DNA of 64,000 nucleotides from Antedon mediterranea. Taxonomy: Eukaryota; Echinodermata; Crinoidea; Comatulida; Antedonidae. Below, in pieces: positions 11,710-25,006 of the stretch; the stretch's first letter is position 1, and every line of letters starts with the position of its first letter. Position numbers and translations under genes: made by a program. Under the pieces are notes generated by a model that did no database searches, was not told the origin of the DNA, and saw nothing but the letters and a program-made list of their open reading frames with translations. Location: contig NC_092679.1 in NCBI RefSeq assembly GCF_964355755.1, positions 3,658,001 to 3,722,000 on the forward strand. The letters run 5' to 3'.

Positions 11710-14700
11710 ATGGTTTCTATTTGTACGGCAACCGTTGCTCTCGTTACGATAATTTGGGGTGTTGATACAGGTAAATTGTAGGCTTGTTGTGACATTATTG
11801 ATCTCACATTAGTATAATAATCCATCGTTATAGGCCTATCCATCAATGTCTCTCTGCGTCATGATTTGCAAAAAAAAAACTATGGAACTTGTTCTTGGTT
11901 CTGGTGTAAGCTCCTACGGTACTGGTTCAGGTTAATTTAAAATCGTCTACCATGACAGGTATACCATTTGAACCAAAGGCGTCAGAGACAGGATTAATAG
12001 ATGGACCATCAGAGCCTACTAATTACATCGACTACGCTAAAGCTCTGTCTACACTATTTTATGTGACAAAAAAATGTGATGTGCCCATATACTGTATGAA
12101 CATGAAATTGTCATATCACTACCGTATTTGGACATATCACTGCCATATTTGAGCACATCACACAAACCATGGAGCTATAAAATGTTATAGCTCCATGCAC
12201 AAACCAGTTTGATAGTGTAGACAGAGCTTAGTGATAGGTGTTTAGTGTATACAGTAACAGTGTAGAACCGATCCTTTTGGGACACACCTTCAAGAGACAG
12301 CCCTATAATTCAGGACACCAGGGTAATATATTAAAATTATGGGCAACCCTTATTAAAGGAACACCATGTTAAGACATGTTTGGCCTCGAAGGTATCCCCT
12401 AGTAGTTGTTCTTCTGCTGAATTCATGTATCTCTGTGGGTAGAGGAATGTTTCTATTTAACGAGTAAAATAAGTTAGCTTAAGAAGTATATTACAGTATC
12501 TTATATTCTCTGGTAAGAGTAATTGAGTCAATTACAAAATGCAACATCATTATAATGTTAGGTTATTCATTACTGTTTCTTATTGTAGCATTTGTATTCC
12601 CTAAACGTATGCAGTTAATATTCGAATTAGAATACAATTTTGGTTTTATAATGTATGTATTCCCTTATTGACTAATCAATTAGTATTGTCTAAATGTTCT
12701 ACGGATATGCGTCATAAAAAAATAAAATATTCCTCTACACAATGATGTCTAGTATAACGAATTCTTTTCGGTATTCCGACCTTTTATTATTTCTCATACG
12801 GTTGATGAGTCCATTAAAAGCAAAATTTTAAATAAAAAACCACAAAGAATGTGGGTTAGTTCGGTACCAGTTGGTAATAATAGAATAAAGAACTTGATTA
12901 TTTTGCTAACACGACAGGCATTATTATGAATAAAGGCAGCTATCAGAATTCGACGTGAATACGACGTCCACACAATAGCAATGAATCTATCGTAACTATA
13001 AATAATACGTCAATATGTTTTTAATGAATATATTTATTATTTTGCTTAGTCATTTTCTCTTTTTTAACACACGATGTCTAGGCTATTAAACTGTCAAACA
13101 ATATAGTCAGTTGATGTAATAAATATAGACTATATTCTCTCAAAATATGCATGATAATAAATGTTATTTTGTTTTTATTTCATATACTGCAGCAACGGCA
13201 CAAACAGAGTAAGTGAATGTAGGGAATTTTGAATAATTGTACAAGTATATAAATGAATGGTCAACAACAATAGAACAAATATTAAAGTTTTGTTTTTTTT
13301 TAAATTAAAAAATTTTCAAAAAAATTTTCAGTGTCAAAGTTGATTTTGTTAGCTTAATTAAAAATTACGTCACCAAAGTAACGACTTCATTTTTGTTGGG
13401 GAAGTGGAATTACAAATAAAGGGGAGGGGGATGGTCAATGGTTGATATAAAATGATGAATTTTTGATAATTCAATTCATATTTTATTGGGCTAATTCATA
13501 TAGAAATAAAAACCAGAACATCATTGTTAATACACTGCAGTTTAAAATACAATATTTAAAACAATAGTAAAGTACAGACAATATTTAAAAGTTATAACAA
13601 ATAATTCATATATACAATATACAAATTTGGCAAAGAATAATTGTTGTATCATTTCTATAGTTACAAGAATGTAAGAACGACGTTTGAATTTAATTTGAAC
13701 CAAGTGTACGTTACAGCAGAACCAACCATGGTGGATGATGAGGCAGGGTTTCGATCGTAAGTGCCATACTCATTGTTTTAGGCCTACTTAGTATGTTACA
13801 GTACGTCTGCCGCCTATAGATACATGACTGTGTCTGGCGGTTATAGCATTAGTTGAGTGATAAGAATCCCCGTCCTGTAGGCTAAGTGGAAGGTTGTTCG
13901 TATCCGTTCTTGTTTGGTTAGCCGTTCTCGATTGAGAACTTCAGTCCGTCATTGACTGAAGTTGACATATTGCCTTTGCGTGAGTGAGACCAATTGGTCA
14001 AATATTTTGCCCTACTCTGACGTAATTTTTACTTTATACTAAGTAAGTTTGTGAGTAATTCTCGGGTGGGACTTGAGTAATTGGTTAGATGTTTTGCCCT
14101 ACCCTGACGAGCAAGATACTCCACAGTAGTTAAATACAATTACAACCCTGAGAGAGACCAGCAACGTATGTATCATAGTTATTACATTTTTTGGTGAGAG
14201 ATGATACTGAGATAATGTTCCTAAATGTTCCTAGAATGTACTACCAATTGTTAGACGCCATTTTTAAAAATTGTAATAACAATGTATGTTATCGTTCAGG
14301 TCTGTTATTTCACATATAATGAAAACGTTCAACGCAACTATAGAGGACACTAAAGTAAGTGTGTGTTACCATTATCACCACCATCATAACAACAACATGT
14401 CCAAAGAATTAAGCAATGGTCAGTACAACCATCAGAGCTGACCACATCGACACTAATCACCACCATAATGACCAACATCTATGTACAAGGCATTGGTCAG
14501 TACAGCCATCAGAGCTGACCACATCGACACTAATCACCACAATAATGACCAACATCCATGCACAAGGCGTTGGTCAGTACAGCCATCAGAGCTGACCACA
14601 TCGACACTAATCACCACCATAATGACCAACATCCATGTACAAGGCATTGGTCAGTACTACCATCTGAGCTGACCACATCGTCATCGACACTAATCACCAC

Positions 14701-17700
14701 CATAATGACCAACATCCACGTACAAAGCATTGGTCAGTACATCCATCAGAGCTGACCACATCGACACTAATCACCACCATAATGACCAACATCAATGTAC
14801 AAAGCATTGATCAGTACAGCCATCAGAGCTGACCACATCGTCATCGACACTAATCACCACCATAATGACCAACATCCACGTACAAAGCATTGGTCAGTAC
14901 AACCATCAGAGCTGACCACATCGACACTAATCACCACCATAATGACCAGCATCCATGTACAAGGCATTGGTCAGTACAGTCATCAGAGCTGACCACATCG
15001 ACACTAATCACCACCATAATGACCAACATCCACGTACAAAGCATTGGTCAGTACAGTCATCAGAGCTGACCACATCGACACTAATCACCACCATAATGAC
15101 CAACATCCTTGTACAAGGCATTGGTCAGTACTACCATCTGAGCTGACCACATCGACACTAATTACCACCATAATGACCAGCATCCATGTACAAGGCATTG
15201 GTGAGTACAGTCATCAGAGCTGACCACATCGACACTAATCACCACCATAATGACCAACATCCATGTACAAAGCATTGGTCAGTACAGCCATCAGAGCTGA
15301 CCACATCGTCACCAACACTAACTCACCATCATTGTAATTAATCAACATTACCATATCATCACTATCATTTTATGTACTTTCACTATTATATATTTATATT
15401 TTAGTCTACTCTGTAGCAATGTTAGTATACTTAGGCATACGGGAGTCACGACTTAAAGTTCAGTGAACTTACTGTGACTTCCATCCACCCACATTTAATA
15501 TATGTTATGTTATGTAAATGTAAATGATATATATATATATATATAAGTGAGTGGAAAAAATAAATAAACGAAACGAAACGAATCATGAAACAACACCAAC
15601 ATAATCATAATATATTTTGCTTTTCTTCAGGTTTCGCCCGACTCAAGATGGGAAACGATTCAAACATCTTACAAACTAGTAACGAATATAGAAGAGACGT
15701 ACTCGTTAGCTGTTCGAGATAATATGGAATTAGTAGTAAGTATTTTACCCATTCAATATTTTCGGAGTTGAACCTGGGCTTAATAGGCACTAAGCTAATG
15801 TGCCACTCTAAAATACCAGACAGTATTAACACAGTCTACATTGCGGTACTGTATATATTTAACTTATTTAACAATTATAATTATTTCCCACATTAGAAAA
15901 TCTCTACAGGTAAACGCGTGATAAAAATCGATTTTCGATTCAAAGGGACTTTAGTGTCCACAATGCCAAGCAGACAATTTATACATTGATTATGGCTACA
16001 ATTCACACATTTTGATTCCATGTGATGTTACCATCAAAGATACCATAATTCCGTGAAATATATGAAAACATCAGTGTTGCAAATAGAAGGGCAAGGGTAT
16101 AGTCTGACAATTAGCAGAATGACGAAATATTAAAAAATAAGTCGCATATGTTATGTAGGCCTAATATTTATTGCTATAAACAAAGTAGAGAAGATCAATA
16201 AAGGTGTGCAAGTTAAAGCTCTGTCTACACTATCAAACTAGTTTGACAAAAAAAAGTATGATGTGCCCAAACATAGTAGTGATATTCCCAAATGTGGTAG
16301 TGATATGACATCATCATGTCCATATATGGGCACATCACATGTTTTGTCACATAAAGTTTGATAGTGTAGACCAAGGCTTTAGAAACACAAATGTATGGTA
16401 GCAGACGATGACTCTCGCAAATGATTTAGTTTTTTTTGCTGTTGGGTTGTCTCATTGCAGTAATGGCATATTAGGCCTATATAATAATAATATTACTGTA
16501 TAATAAAAGAGAGGACGGGTGTTTACTAAATAGCTGCGACTTATGGTTATTTTTTGTTCGAGCACTCTAAGAACTATGGATAGAAAGTCCCTGCATTGAT
16601 TTAAACGTCACAGGTATAGCCTGTAGCCTATGTGGGGGTGACTCGAACATTACTCGCGCGTACGTTTTTAAACAAATAAATTAAGCATTTAAATATGACA
16701 AATGATGTTTAAATATGTTTTTTTTAGATTGGTCTTGGCGAGTACGTGTTCTCGTATAATACCATCGTTTTCAAAAGTGATACTAAAAGCCTTATTACGA
16801 AAGAATCTTGGAAAGAAACGTGGTACGAAATAGGTCATCAAATACTCTACGCCTGCATAGTTGCCATTGTCAGTATATCAATATTTGCCATAGCCGTTTA
16901 TTATACAGTAAGTGCAAATACAGTACTGTCGCAGTACAAAACATGGAAGGAGAATTTGTTTTAATAGATCAGTTTGCTATAAAGCTCTGTCCGAACTAGT
17001 GTGATTTTCCCATGGTAGTGATATACCCAAATATGGTAGTGATATGACAACATTATGTCCATATATGGGTACATCACAATGTGGTCACATAAAGTTTGAT
17101 AGTGTAGACAGAGCTTTAGATCCAGTATAGGCTCACTTTCAAATCCAGGATGCAGTTATACTTAAATGTTTAACATCTTAATTTTTAGTGTCGATGGGGA
17201 AAACGACGACCGGCCACTGAAGGACGATACATTTTAAACGAAACCCCGCGCACGAGTAGGGTTATTACGTCTGGTAGCCTTTACTCACCGGAAATGACGT
17301 CAGAAGAGGCAGAAAATAATCTCACAACCACTGTCGAAATGAATGGGCATGCGCAATCGAATGGTGGACTACCAGAAAAAAAGGATAATATAGAAATGGA
17401 GGGAATAAATGTGAGCTATTATTGTTTTTTTGGATATGATTAAATTATTCTGTGTATGTGAGACCATAAAAACTAAGACGACAATGAAAACAATAACAAA
17501 TGTATTTATTTATTTCTTTTATTTCGGATAGTACATCCCTATACAAATCATACAAACAAAAAAACAAAACATTTCACCAGGAATTAACAATATAAACTTC
17601 CACAAAAACAACCTACAATATCCTAAAATATCAATTTGCACCAACGCTGATGTAGGTTGGATTGTGGAAGTACATTAACTACCGGTATGGTTTAATCATA

Positions 17701-18142
17701 CCATTACAACTGTCATGATTTCTTAAACTATTGTTCCTACAATATTCATAGAATAATGAAATAAATAGATTTTTGAAATTATGATGATTGTGGTGTGCGG
17801 TGAAGTTGATGATATGATGATGATAATGATGACGATGACTAAATTGATGATAATAACGATATCGTCGATGAAAACGACGTCGATGGTAATTGACAATGTG
17901 AAAGAAGACAAGATAGTCTTCTCCAGTTTGGAGTCAATTTGATGTCAATCATCGACCCAGTCCATAGTCATCGAATGATACGTGTTATCATTACCATTTA
18001 CCTTCTATTTCAGCAGGAAACATCTCAAGCTAACGGTGGAACAGAAAACAAAGGTTTTGAGAAAGAAGAGAACTCGATGTTTGCCAAACTCGTGTATTCC
18101 GAGTATTCGGTGCCACCAAAATTTTCAGATGAGTTTTTATAA
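11710..18142 (+). CDS. Gene A: single-pass membrane protein with SEA-like ectodomain
   Basis: Eight coding exons: 11710-11770, 13193-13208 (16-nt microexon), 13661-13756, 14300-14354, 15631-15735, 16728-16907, 17189-17410 and 18014-18142. They sum to 864 nt, 287 residues, with all phases consistent. The first exon gives a hydrophobic signal peptide (TVALVTIIWGV). Exons 3-5 form a small alpha/beta extracellular domain that resembles the membrane-proximal domain of genes B and C and looks SEA-like. Exon 6 ends with a membrane helix (ACIVAIVSISIFAIAVYY). Exons 7-8 are a 115-residue cytoplasmic tail, rich in E, N and T, with tyrosine motifs such as LVYSEY near the end. The last acceptor is CAGCAG, so one glutamine may be optional. 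I recognise no named family. A signalling or adhesion role is possible but unproven. Confidence 0.8.
12039..12229. mobile_element. TA-MITE copy, intron 1 of gene A
   Basis: Terminal inverted repeats AAAGCTCTGTCTACACTAT and GATAGTGTAGACAGAGCTT with TA on both sides. The interior carries the TATCACTACC motifs and also a private hairpin, CATGGAGCTATAA at 12167-12179 against its complement ending at 12196. Confidence 0.88.
13193..13208 (+). other. 16-nt microexon of gene A
   Basis: Bounded by CATATACTGCAG and GTAAGT. Its length is 3n+1, changing intron phase from 1 to 2, which is required to join exon 1 to the SEA-like exon at 13661 in frame. It encodes A-T-A-Q-T. Genes B and C have microexons at the equivalent place. 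Confidence 0.75.
13840..14110. repeat. Intronic repeat fragment with hairpin
   Basis: Contains a 10-bp hairpin, AACTTCAGTC against GACTGAAGTT, near 13938-13965. It also has two diverged copies of AATTGG(T/C)-TTTTGCCCTAC about 110 bp apart. Probably an old dispersed repeat; family not recognised. Confidence 0.35.
14370..15310. repeat. 77-bp minisatellite, about 12 copies
   Basis: In intron 4 of gene A. Unit of 77 bp (some with a 6-bp TCATCG insertion) containing GAGCTGACCACATCGACAC and ATAATGACCAACATCCA. The first repeats of GAGCTG are at 14435 and 14512. Short overlapping open frames in the array are by-products of the repeat, not genes. Confidence 0.95.
16215..16380. mobile_element. TA-MITE copy, intron 5 of gene A
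   Basis: Full-length copy: AAAGCTCTGTCTACACTATC at the left, a slightly decayed complement (GATAGTGTAGACCAAGGCTTT) at the right, flanked by TA. Interior has GATGTGCCC, three TAGTGATAT-like motifs and CATATATGGGCACATCACA. Confidence 0.9.
16981..17117. mobile_element. TA-MITE copy, intron 6 of gene A
   Basis: Left end AAAGCTCTGTCCGAACTAG, right end GATAGTGTAGACAGAGCTTT, flanked by TA. Shorter than the copy 600 bp upstream, lacking part of the left half. Confidence 0.9.
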
Positions 18143-20282
18143 TACAGCTAAAAAAAAAGTAGTGCACCCGTGGCGAGAAAAACTACTGATTACTTTTTCG
18201 GCAAATGCGAGAGTTGAGGCTCAGCAATATTAAAATTAAATCTTTAATGAATGAAGTTTTCTCATACGGCGCATGCAAAATACACAAAATACAACATAAT
18301 GGAGTTTAGTAAAGAAAATAAACGTATATTTATCAACTGTATGTGGGTTCAGTCCTGTTAGTAGGCCCATGATTGAACATATAACGTCACGTAAAAGAAA
18401 CGCGCAAACATGTCGTCATGCATGGAAGGATTCACATTGCGGATTGATATATAAAAAAAACCTTTTGGTTCTTTGCACCATTTTCTTTGTTTTCTTTGAC
18501 GTCGTACTATTTAAATACATGTGGACACTAATCTAATGGAATTTGTAAGCACACGGCGGATTTTATTTGTTGTAAAAAATGCCATGAAGAGCAGAGAGAC
18601 GGAGTATTGCTGGCACGGTAAGAGAAGTAGTTTAGTATTAAGAACATTAAGAAATCGGGAAATACAAGAGCTTTCGGATCAAAATACAATAGTAGGCCTA
18701 TGATTAAAAAATAATGTGAACTTGTTTGTTATTGTTGAAGCCAAAATGAAACGCAACGGAACTGTATGAACACGGCATACACTAGCCTTCGACGCTAAGT
18801 AGCACTTTTCAATTTTAAGTGTCAATTGTAACATATCTGTAAAACGAAATTATATAGCTTTTATTTACTCATTTATTTATAAATACACGCGCATGCGTAT
18901 TTGATGGGCGTAGTTAGCCTACCAAACCTTCAGTATGACGTAGTGACAATTACAAATAGCAATAAGTACATGATGATGCATATTATAAATTTGTTTATTT
19001 ATATATTTGTAGATAATTTTAATGGTAATTAACTTACTGTAAAGGAAAACATTATTCGAATTTAATTTTAAAATATGAAATATTTTAAACATCTGCGAGG
19101 ATACCTTGACTGTTAATACTGTATAAATATTATATTATATTGCATAAACAAGTTATTAAGTTATAAGATATTCTAGATATTGATTTAATGTAATTGTTTG
19201 TGTAATGGTAGAGAAGATGTGGGTGAAGGAAGTCAATGGTGTATCATGAAAGGTTATCATGGTACACACCGACTCCCTGTTCAGTTATGAAATATCAGTT
19301 ACGAATCTAGCCAATCAAGTGGGTCATTTGGTCGTATGGGTTTTTTAAAGTTAAATTTTATATAATAAATCTAGTAATTAATAAATGGGTGTGTCCTGAG
19401 ACAACCGTACTGCTGGTCGCGCCCCTGTATCATAAGTTAACAAAGTTCTACAAAGATATCTAGTTTTTAAAAATATTCAAAACAAAAAGAGGTTTGTTGT
19501 CTCGTTGCTTTTTTGTTATCAAAACATAGAATATGGAGATGAATCAGCATTGTAGATTTTTATTGGCCGTTTAGTGCTAAATAAATTTTAATAAAACATA
19601 TTTTATAAAATAATTATTTGGTTTGGCATTTTCAGAATTAAATGAAAAAACGTAGACTTGCTGACTGTATGACCATTTATTATAATTGGAAACGAAAATG
19701 TCCTAATTTTGAGGTACTTATAGAGGAACCATTTTCCTCAAAAACATCATTTAAAAAAACAATGGAGGAAATTTCCTCTATAAAAAAACTATATTACTGA
19801 CATTTTAAAAAAGAATTCATACAAGATTTCCCAGGATAGCCCGAATAATAAGAGCTTATTTCCATTGGTGTGTATATTATGTACCAGTGGCCGTATTTAA
19901 CAATAGATATTTGAAAGATAAATACAAGTATTTCCCTTAATTTATATTCACTTTTAATTGTAAGTGTTTCCCTCAGCCTAAGTGTGAATGGTGAATACGG
20001 CCACAGGTCCATGATGATGTGTACTAAGATCATGACTGAGTAAGAGGTGAGGATTAGTACAGTACACATAGGTCACTGACGTATGTAAACAAAAGAATTA
20101 GCGTCACAAAAAACACTATTCTTAAAATTCAGTGAAATATTTTAAGCTTAATTTAGGTTATCCACTCATGCACACCTTCAGCTCTTCTTTGTCAAGGCAA
20201 TACTATCAAAAATGATAATACAGTAGGTGGTTTTTGATAGTCTTCCCTTCACATTTTGCATGGAAGTAGTAAACGGTCGAAA
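18143..20282. other. Intergenic region between genes A and B
   Basis: No gene seen. AATAAA at 18317-18322 could end gene A. Includes AT-rich sequence, a TATAGAGGAA/TTCCTCTATA inverted repeat near 19720-19785, and a small inverted-repeat element at 19887-20004. Confidence 0.6.
19887..20004. mobile_element. Small inverted-repeat element
   Basis: Perfect 11-bp terminal inverted repeats, GTGGCCGTATT (19887-19897) and AATACGGCCAC (19994-20004), enclosing about 95 bp of AT-rich sequence without coding potential. Probably a MITE; superfamily unknown. Confidence 0.5.
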
Positions 20283-22785
20283 ATGATGGGTTGCAGAGGA
20301 ATGTTATTATCTATGTTGTTCTCTCTTTGCCTTGGCTCCACAACAGGTGGTATGTACTTTTATGTTTTGTATACACTTAGGCCTAGGCCTCAATTGGGAG
20401 GGGTACAGGTGAGGGTCAGAGGTGTGGCCATTACAATGGTGACATGACAACGCGTTTACATAGGCCTATGATAGAATACGATTGTTTCCAATTCTAATTA
20501 TTTATCTTTAAGGTAAATCATGAATGATTCCACCGAACTTTCGAGTTAGAATAACAATAGTGAGGCATGTAATGAATAGGCAAACTGCCTTAAAATGTGA
20601 CATGTTTCTAAAAACTATTTTCATCATCATCAGAACAGAACAGGCAGTTTGCCTATTCATTAAATGTCTCACTATTGTTTTTTTATCTTTAAGACGTAGA
20701 GATAATTATATAAAAAACCTTAATAATAATTCATATGTTTAATAATATAGTCAAAAAATATATATTTACAATAATTACTTATTTCTGATTTATTTTTGTA
20801 GCAGAATATTGTTGAAAAGGTATTTCCTATTATGACTGTCGTTTTGTCTAATAAAAGCTTTGTGGGCCTAAACTTGATTGAATAAAATCACACACGTTTA
20901 ATACAAAGGCTATACAATATTTTATTTACTAATCATAACTTGTCGTTAATCGAACTTCCTTGTTTCTTTTTCATGTCAACCTGATTGTCCTTCTCACAAC
21001 AGCAAATTCGTAAGTTCGTTTGAATATTTATACAGTAATCTATATTTAAAATGTATTTGACAATGTCTTAAGTTCTGTCTACATAATCAAACTTTGTGAC
21101 AACAACATATAATGTGCCCATATATGGACATGCATGTCATGTCACTACCATATTTGAGCATATCACTACCATATTTGGGCACTCTTTTGTCAACTAGTCT
21201 GATAGTGTACAGTAGACAGAGCTTTATGTTAATATGTGATCTATTAATTACCTATATTTTTAGACTAATTTAGATTTTGCTATTCATATAAAAAAAAACA
21301 ATGTTGTTTTTCTTAATAATGTTTCTTGCAGAGGGAGAACTTTCGTCGACACTGAGTTAGAATTTCGTTTAAATTCGTATACAGACGATCCAAGTGGATT
21401 GGTTACAGACGACGGAGAGTTTAAAACGTACGGTAATATTTCTGTTTATATTTTACCTTTTACACAGTTCAAGTGTTGCTTCCAACCAGAAGTGTTAATA
21501 CAATGTTTAAAATATGTTAAAAATGTGCAGTATACAACTTCTCTATCAAGCCATGTTTGTTTCTTCTATTTAATAAAGTTGAATTTCCTTTATCTTTGGT
21601 TTTTAAATTTCAGATCACTATCAGATGATATTAAAACGAAATACAGATTTTCAAGTGAAACCGAGATTAATGAACTAAGGGTAAGGGCAATAGAATGTTT
21701 AATTCTTGCTTATTTAGGAAAACCAAACTCAAAAACATATACTTTATGCAGAAGAGGAAGAAACGTTCTGAAATCAGTTAATCGGCATATCTTGCTTTTT
21801 AACAAACCTTTATGCAATCCAACATCCCAAAATAAATCATAGCGAGCTTTATACAGAAAGTTCTATTTTAAGATTATTAAGATATCCATTTTTATTTTGT
21901 ATTTAGGTTGAAGTTCATCAAGACTCGATCCTGACCATATCTTTTTTATTACGTTTTGATTATTTCAATGAAGATGATACCAAAGCTAAAGAAGCGATGA
22001 TAAAAGAGGTACCGTACGTATTTATATTATTTTTAGATTAGATGTTATTACTTCAATAAAGAAAATTTTGAGTTTCCTCCACTATCAATGACGCAAAAGA
22101 ATTTTTATTTTCAACCATAGAAAGAAATCAAGAGGACGTAACTAGCTTGACTTAAGCTCTGTCTACACTATCACTGTCATGTACCCATATATGGTAGTGA
22201 TATGTCCAAATATGGGCACATCACATTTTGTTGTCACATAAAGTTTTATAGTGTAGACAGAGCTTTAGCTGAGCCTGAAAAGTTGTAATATACCTTTACA
22301 ACAAATGTTGAAAAAGACACCTAAATCAAGTATTCTCACTTTGCATTACAGATGGATGAAGGCCGGTATGAGTTCTTCTTCAAAGACGATCAAATGATAT
22401 CCGTTTCAGGTTCTCTGACTGTCACCAAAGACTGGAAAGAGAACTGGCACGACATGATCCACAGTGTTACAATAATGGTATTGGCATCGCTTGTTGCTAT
22501 TGCGATTTTTACATTTGCAATTTGGTATCTTGTAAGTGTTTTTTAACTTTATTAAAAAAAATTAAATATAATTTACACGTTTGGCACTGTCTTGAATCAT
22601 CAAATTCTGTGATTTGATTGTAAAACACGAATTATAATTATGTTTTCAATGTGTCTCGAATTTCTTCATTACAGTTGGTAAAACGACGCAAGACGAAACC
22701 GGAGCCCATCGTCCACGAATTTACAGCCGAAAACACCAATGTAGGCCTACAATTTGAGGAAGAGGAAGAGGTTGAGGATAAATAA
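20283..22785 (+). CDS. Gene B: short single-pass membrane protein, paralogue of gene A
   Basis: Seven coding exons: 20283-20346, 21003-21009 (7-nt microexon), 21332-21427, 21614-21680, 21907-22008, 22352-22531 and 22675-22785. Total 627 nt, 208 residues. It begins with a signal peptide (MLLSMLFSLCLG); an in-frame ATG at 20256 would add nine residues. The SEA-like part spans exons 3-5 and the membrane helix (VLASLVAIAIFTFAIWYL) ends exon 6. The cytoplasmic tail is only about 36 residues, basic (VKRRKTK) then acidic (EEEEEVEDK). Exon sizes and phases match gene A exon for exon: 96/96, 67/55, 102/105 and 180/180 nt. The donor of exon 3 is taken at 21428 (GTACGG), since only that keeps frame and matches the 96-nt exon of gene A. 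AATAAA at 22781 overlaps the stop. Function unknown. Confidence 0.75.
20553..20679. mobile_element. Fold-back element with 38-bp arms
   Basis: Arms 20553-20590 and 20642-20679 are inverted copies starting AACAATAGTGAG, with about three mismatches. They enclose about 50 bp. Lies in intron 1 of gene B. No coding potential; a fold-back MITE. Confidence 0.8.
21003..21009 (+). other. 7-nt microexon of gene B
   Basis: CAAATTC lies between a pyrimidine-rich acceptor (CCTTCTCACAACAG) and a consensus donor GTAAGT. Its 3n+1 length turns phase 1 into phase 2, which is exactly what is needed to join exon 1 to the SEA-like exon at 21332. Position and phase equal those of the 16-nt microexon of gene A. 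Inferred without transcript data. Confidence 0.6.
21070..21225. mobile_element. TA-MITE copy, intron 2 of gene B
   Basis: Ends AAGTTCTGTCTACATAATC and GTAGACAGAGCTTT, internal CATATATGGACATG and two TATCACTACC motifs. Confidence 0.85.
22154..22266. mobile_element. TA-MITE copy, intron 5 of gene B
   Basis: Short copy: AAGCTCTGTCTACACTATC at the left and ATAGTGTAGACAGAGCTTT at the right, with one TAGTGATATG inside. Confidence 0.9.
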
Positions 22786-25006
22786 AAGTGAAATAACACG
22801 TAACTTTCTTACTTATACAAATTTAAAAATTCATCATTATATTTTTTCTGGTGGTTTCAACAATACTTTGATGGGCGTTCCGAAGTGGTAACCGTTTGTC
22901 ACACATAGGCCTAATGTGTCGATGAATAAGATTTTGTATGTACTGCAACTGAGTTGTTGACGCTTGTATACTTTTTTTTTTACAAATGAATGATAATATT
23001 TGGAATTTTCCAATTGAGTATTTACTCCAACCAACAACGAAGACGAGAAATGTGATATTTAATAGTAATGATAACAACGACAAGAATGGCAAAATGTATG
23101 ATACTTTATGTTACTTTATTAGTATTTATTAAAAATCTTTTTAAAACTGAAAAACTAAAACTCTTTTTTTGTGTGTGTTTATTTCCAATCATAAGAAACA
23201 TTCAAAACGAAATATTTATTAATGGGATACTGTAAATATAACATTTTATAATTTTATTTATTTGTTTTATTAAGTTTACCTTTGTACTTAGTATATAGTA
23301 ATGCTGTTAGGTAATATTGTTTTCCTTCATGATCGCCCCCTCATTTATCTCATAAACAACCATTTAGGGAAAATAAATGGAATTCCTATATTGTACTGTA
23401 CCAGTATGGTAACAGGACTTGTGTTAATCCTACATAATCCGACAATGATTTTTAGAATTTAATTCCATTGCAGCTGCATAGCAACCGGTGGTTCAGTCAC
23501 ATGTCTATTATGCGTTCGTAATTAACAAGTAGAAAATACATATAAAGGTTTGGGAAAACCTGTTTTTATTTCTGGGATGAGTGTTGAGCGAGACCATGCT
23601 GTATATTGGTATTGTGGTAAGTTATAGTCCTGTGTTTATTCATGGAGAAAACAAATAGGCCTACCCGGATATGACACTAATTAATTTGTTTTTTTGAAAT
23701 GTTAAGTTGTGTCATTGTTTTCGTTTTTACGGTCGGATGAACCCACCACACCCGCTGAAAACACAACTCACTGTTTTTCCTTAAACGTGACAACATTAAA
23801 ACATATTCAAGATTCGGTAAATGATATAAAATTATAGGCTACATACGTCGGTAACTGTTTCGTTTTCCAACATACACTTTATACTGCATGGTGTGACGTC
23901 ATTAAATCGATAAAAAAGGCATCATTTGAGACGTGTTCCGGTCTTTTTCAATTCTTTACACTCATATTTCTTAGAAAATGAAGTACAGGAGTAATATAAG
24001 CTACGGTTGGGGTGTACGTAAACAAAAAATAATTTTTGTCTGAATGCATCGGCAAGCTATAACTAAAGTTCTTAAGGAGTATATTACACTTTTACTACAA
24101 TCTTAATTCGTATACGAGTTACTGAATTTTGTGCGATAGGTTATTAGCATTAATTATACCAGTTTTCGAGTAATAATCTAATATAAACCGCAATTCGTAA
24201 GCGTGTTAATACCTGAAACACTTGAACTAGTATCAAGATTCAAGGTCTTGGTGGTAAAGATACGAATTTGATCATTCTTACACACGGGACACAGAAGGTA
24301 AGACATTTATTGTTATGGTTATGTAGGCCTACTATAAATTGTCATGGGTAATACTTTCGCCTGTAGCCTACTTCGTGGGGACAGAGCGCGGTAATGTTCG
24401 TCCGATAGGCCCACACGTAGACTTGCCCCAAGTCTGTATTTATTGTCTTTTTTTTTTATTTATTTGTTTTTATTTCGACCAAACTCAAGTAATACACGTA
24501 TGAAACGCCATATGTGCAAAAATATTTATATTTTTACAAAACTCCGTCTGGAGCCCAGACTAGCCCACACGGTACTATAGGCATTTAATACGATATATCG
24601 TACTGTAGTATTTATTATGTGCTAGCCCTTATATACCCTCGGTTATGGAAGTAACACCACTCTTTGAAATAAAAAAGATGAAAGAGATTACACTCGTCAG
24701 GTTAGGCCTAATGTTCCAAGTGTATTGTATTATACTCTGAGAAACCATGATCTGAGGCCTGTAGTAGCTTGTACAGATTTCACTGTAATGGTATCCAAAG
24801 GCCTACATTCTTCAATTTATTAAACACAAATCTCCACTGTTCATTGGAAAACATTATTAAATCTAAATGAAGGCCCAACAGACGACGAATATATCTGGTT
24901 CCCTGTTCACGTGCAAGAAGGAAAGTATTTTCAAATGCTTATAAAAATAGTAATAGGAATATGTATATATTTTTAAAACTTTAATTTGCATTTTGTTTAC
25001 AGAAAG
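22786..25006. other. Region between genes B and C
   Basis: No further coding exon recognised. A TATAAAG at 23541-23547 is followed by an exon-like stretch ending GTATTGTG before a GTAAGT donor (23619), a plausible 5' non-coding exon for gene C. Another donor-like AGAAGGTAAG lies at about 24297. The remainder is AT-rich with many short TAGGCCTA words. Confidence 0.5.
23541..23547 (+). promoter_or_regulatory. Candidate TATA box of gene C
   Basis: TATAAAG about 75 bp before a strong donor (GTAAGT at 23619). The next acceptor in the sequence context of gene C is TTTGTTTACAG at 24992-25002, four bases before its ATG. This would give a short untranslated first exon of about 50 nt. Inference only. 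Confidence 0.35.

Noticed and set aside
14481-15146. Four overlapping 63-65-codon frames
   Set aside because: By-products of the 77-bp minisatellite inside an intron of gene A.
18521-18703. 60-codon plus-strand frame
   Set aside because: No splice context, no homology I can see, and composition typical of AT-rich spacer.
20381-20408. 28-nt exon as the phase-changing exon of gene B
   Set aside because: Right length class (3n+1) and flanked by AG/GT, but the preceding intron would be only about 31-34 nt; the 7-nt exon at 21003 has better signals.
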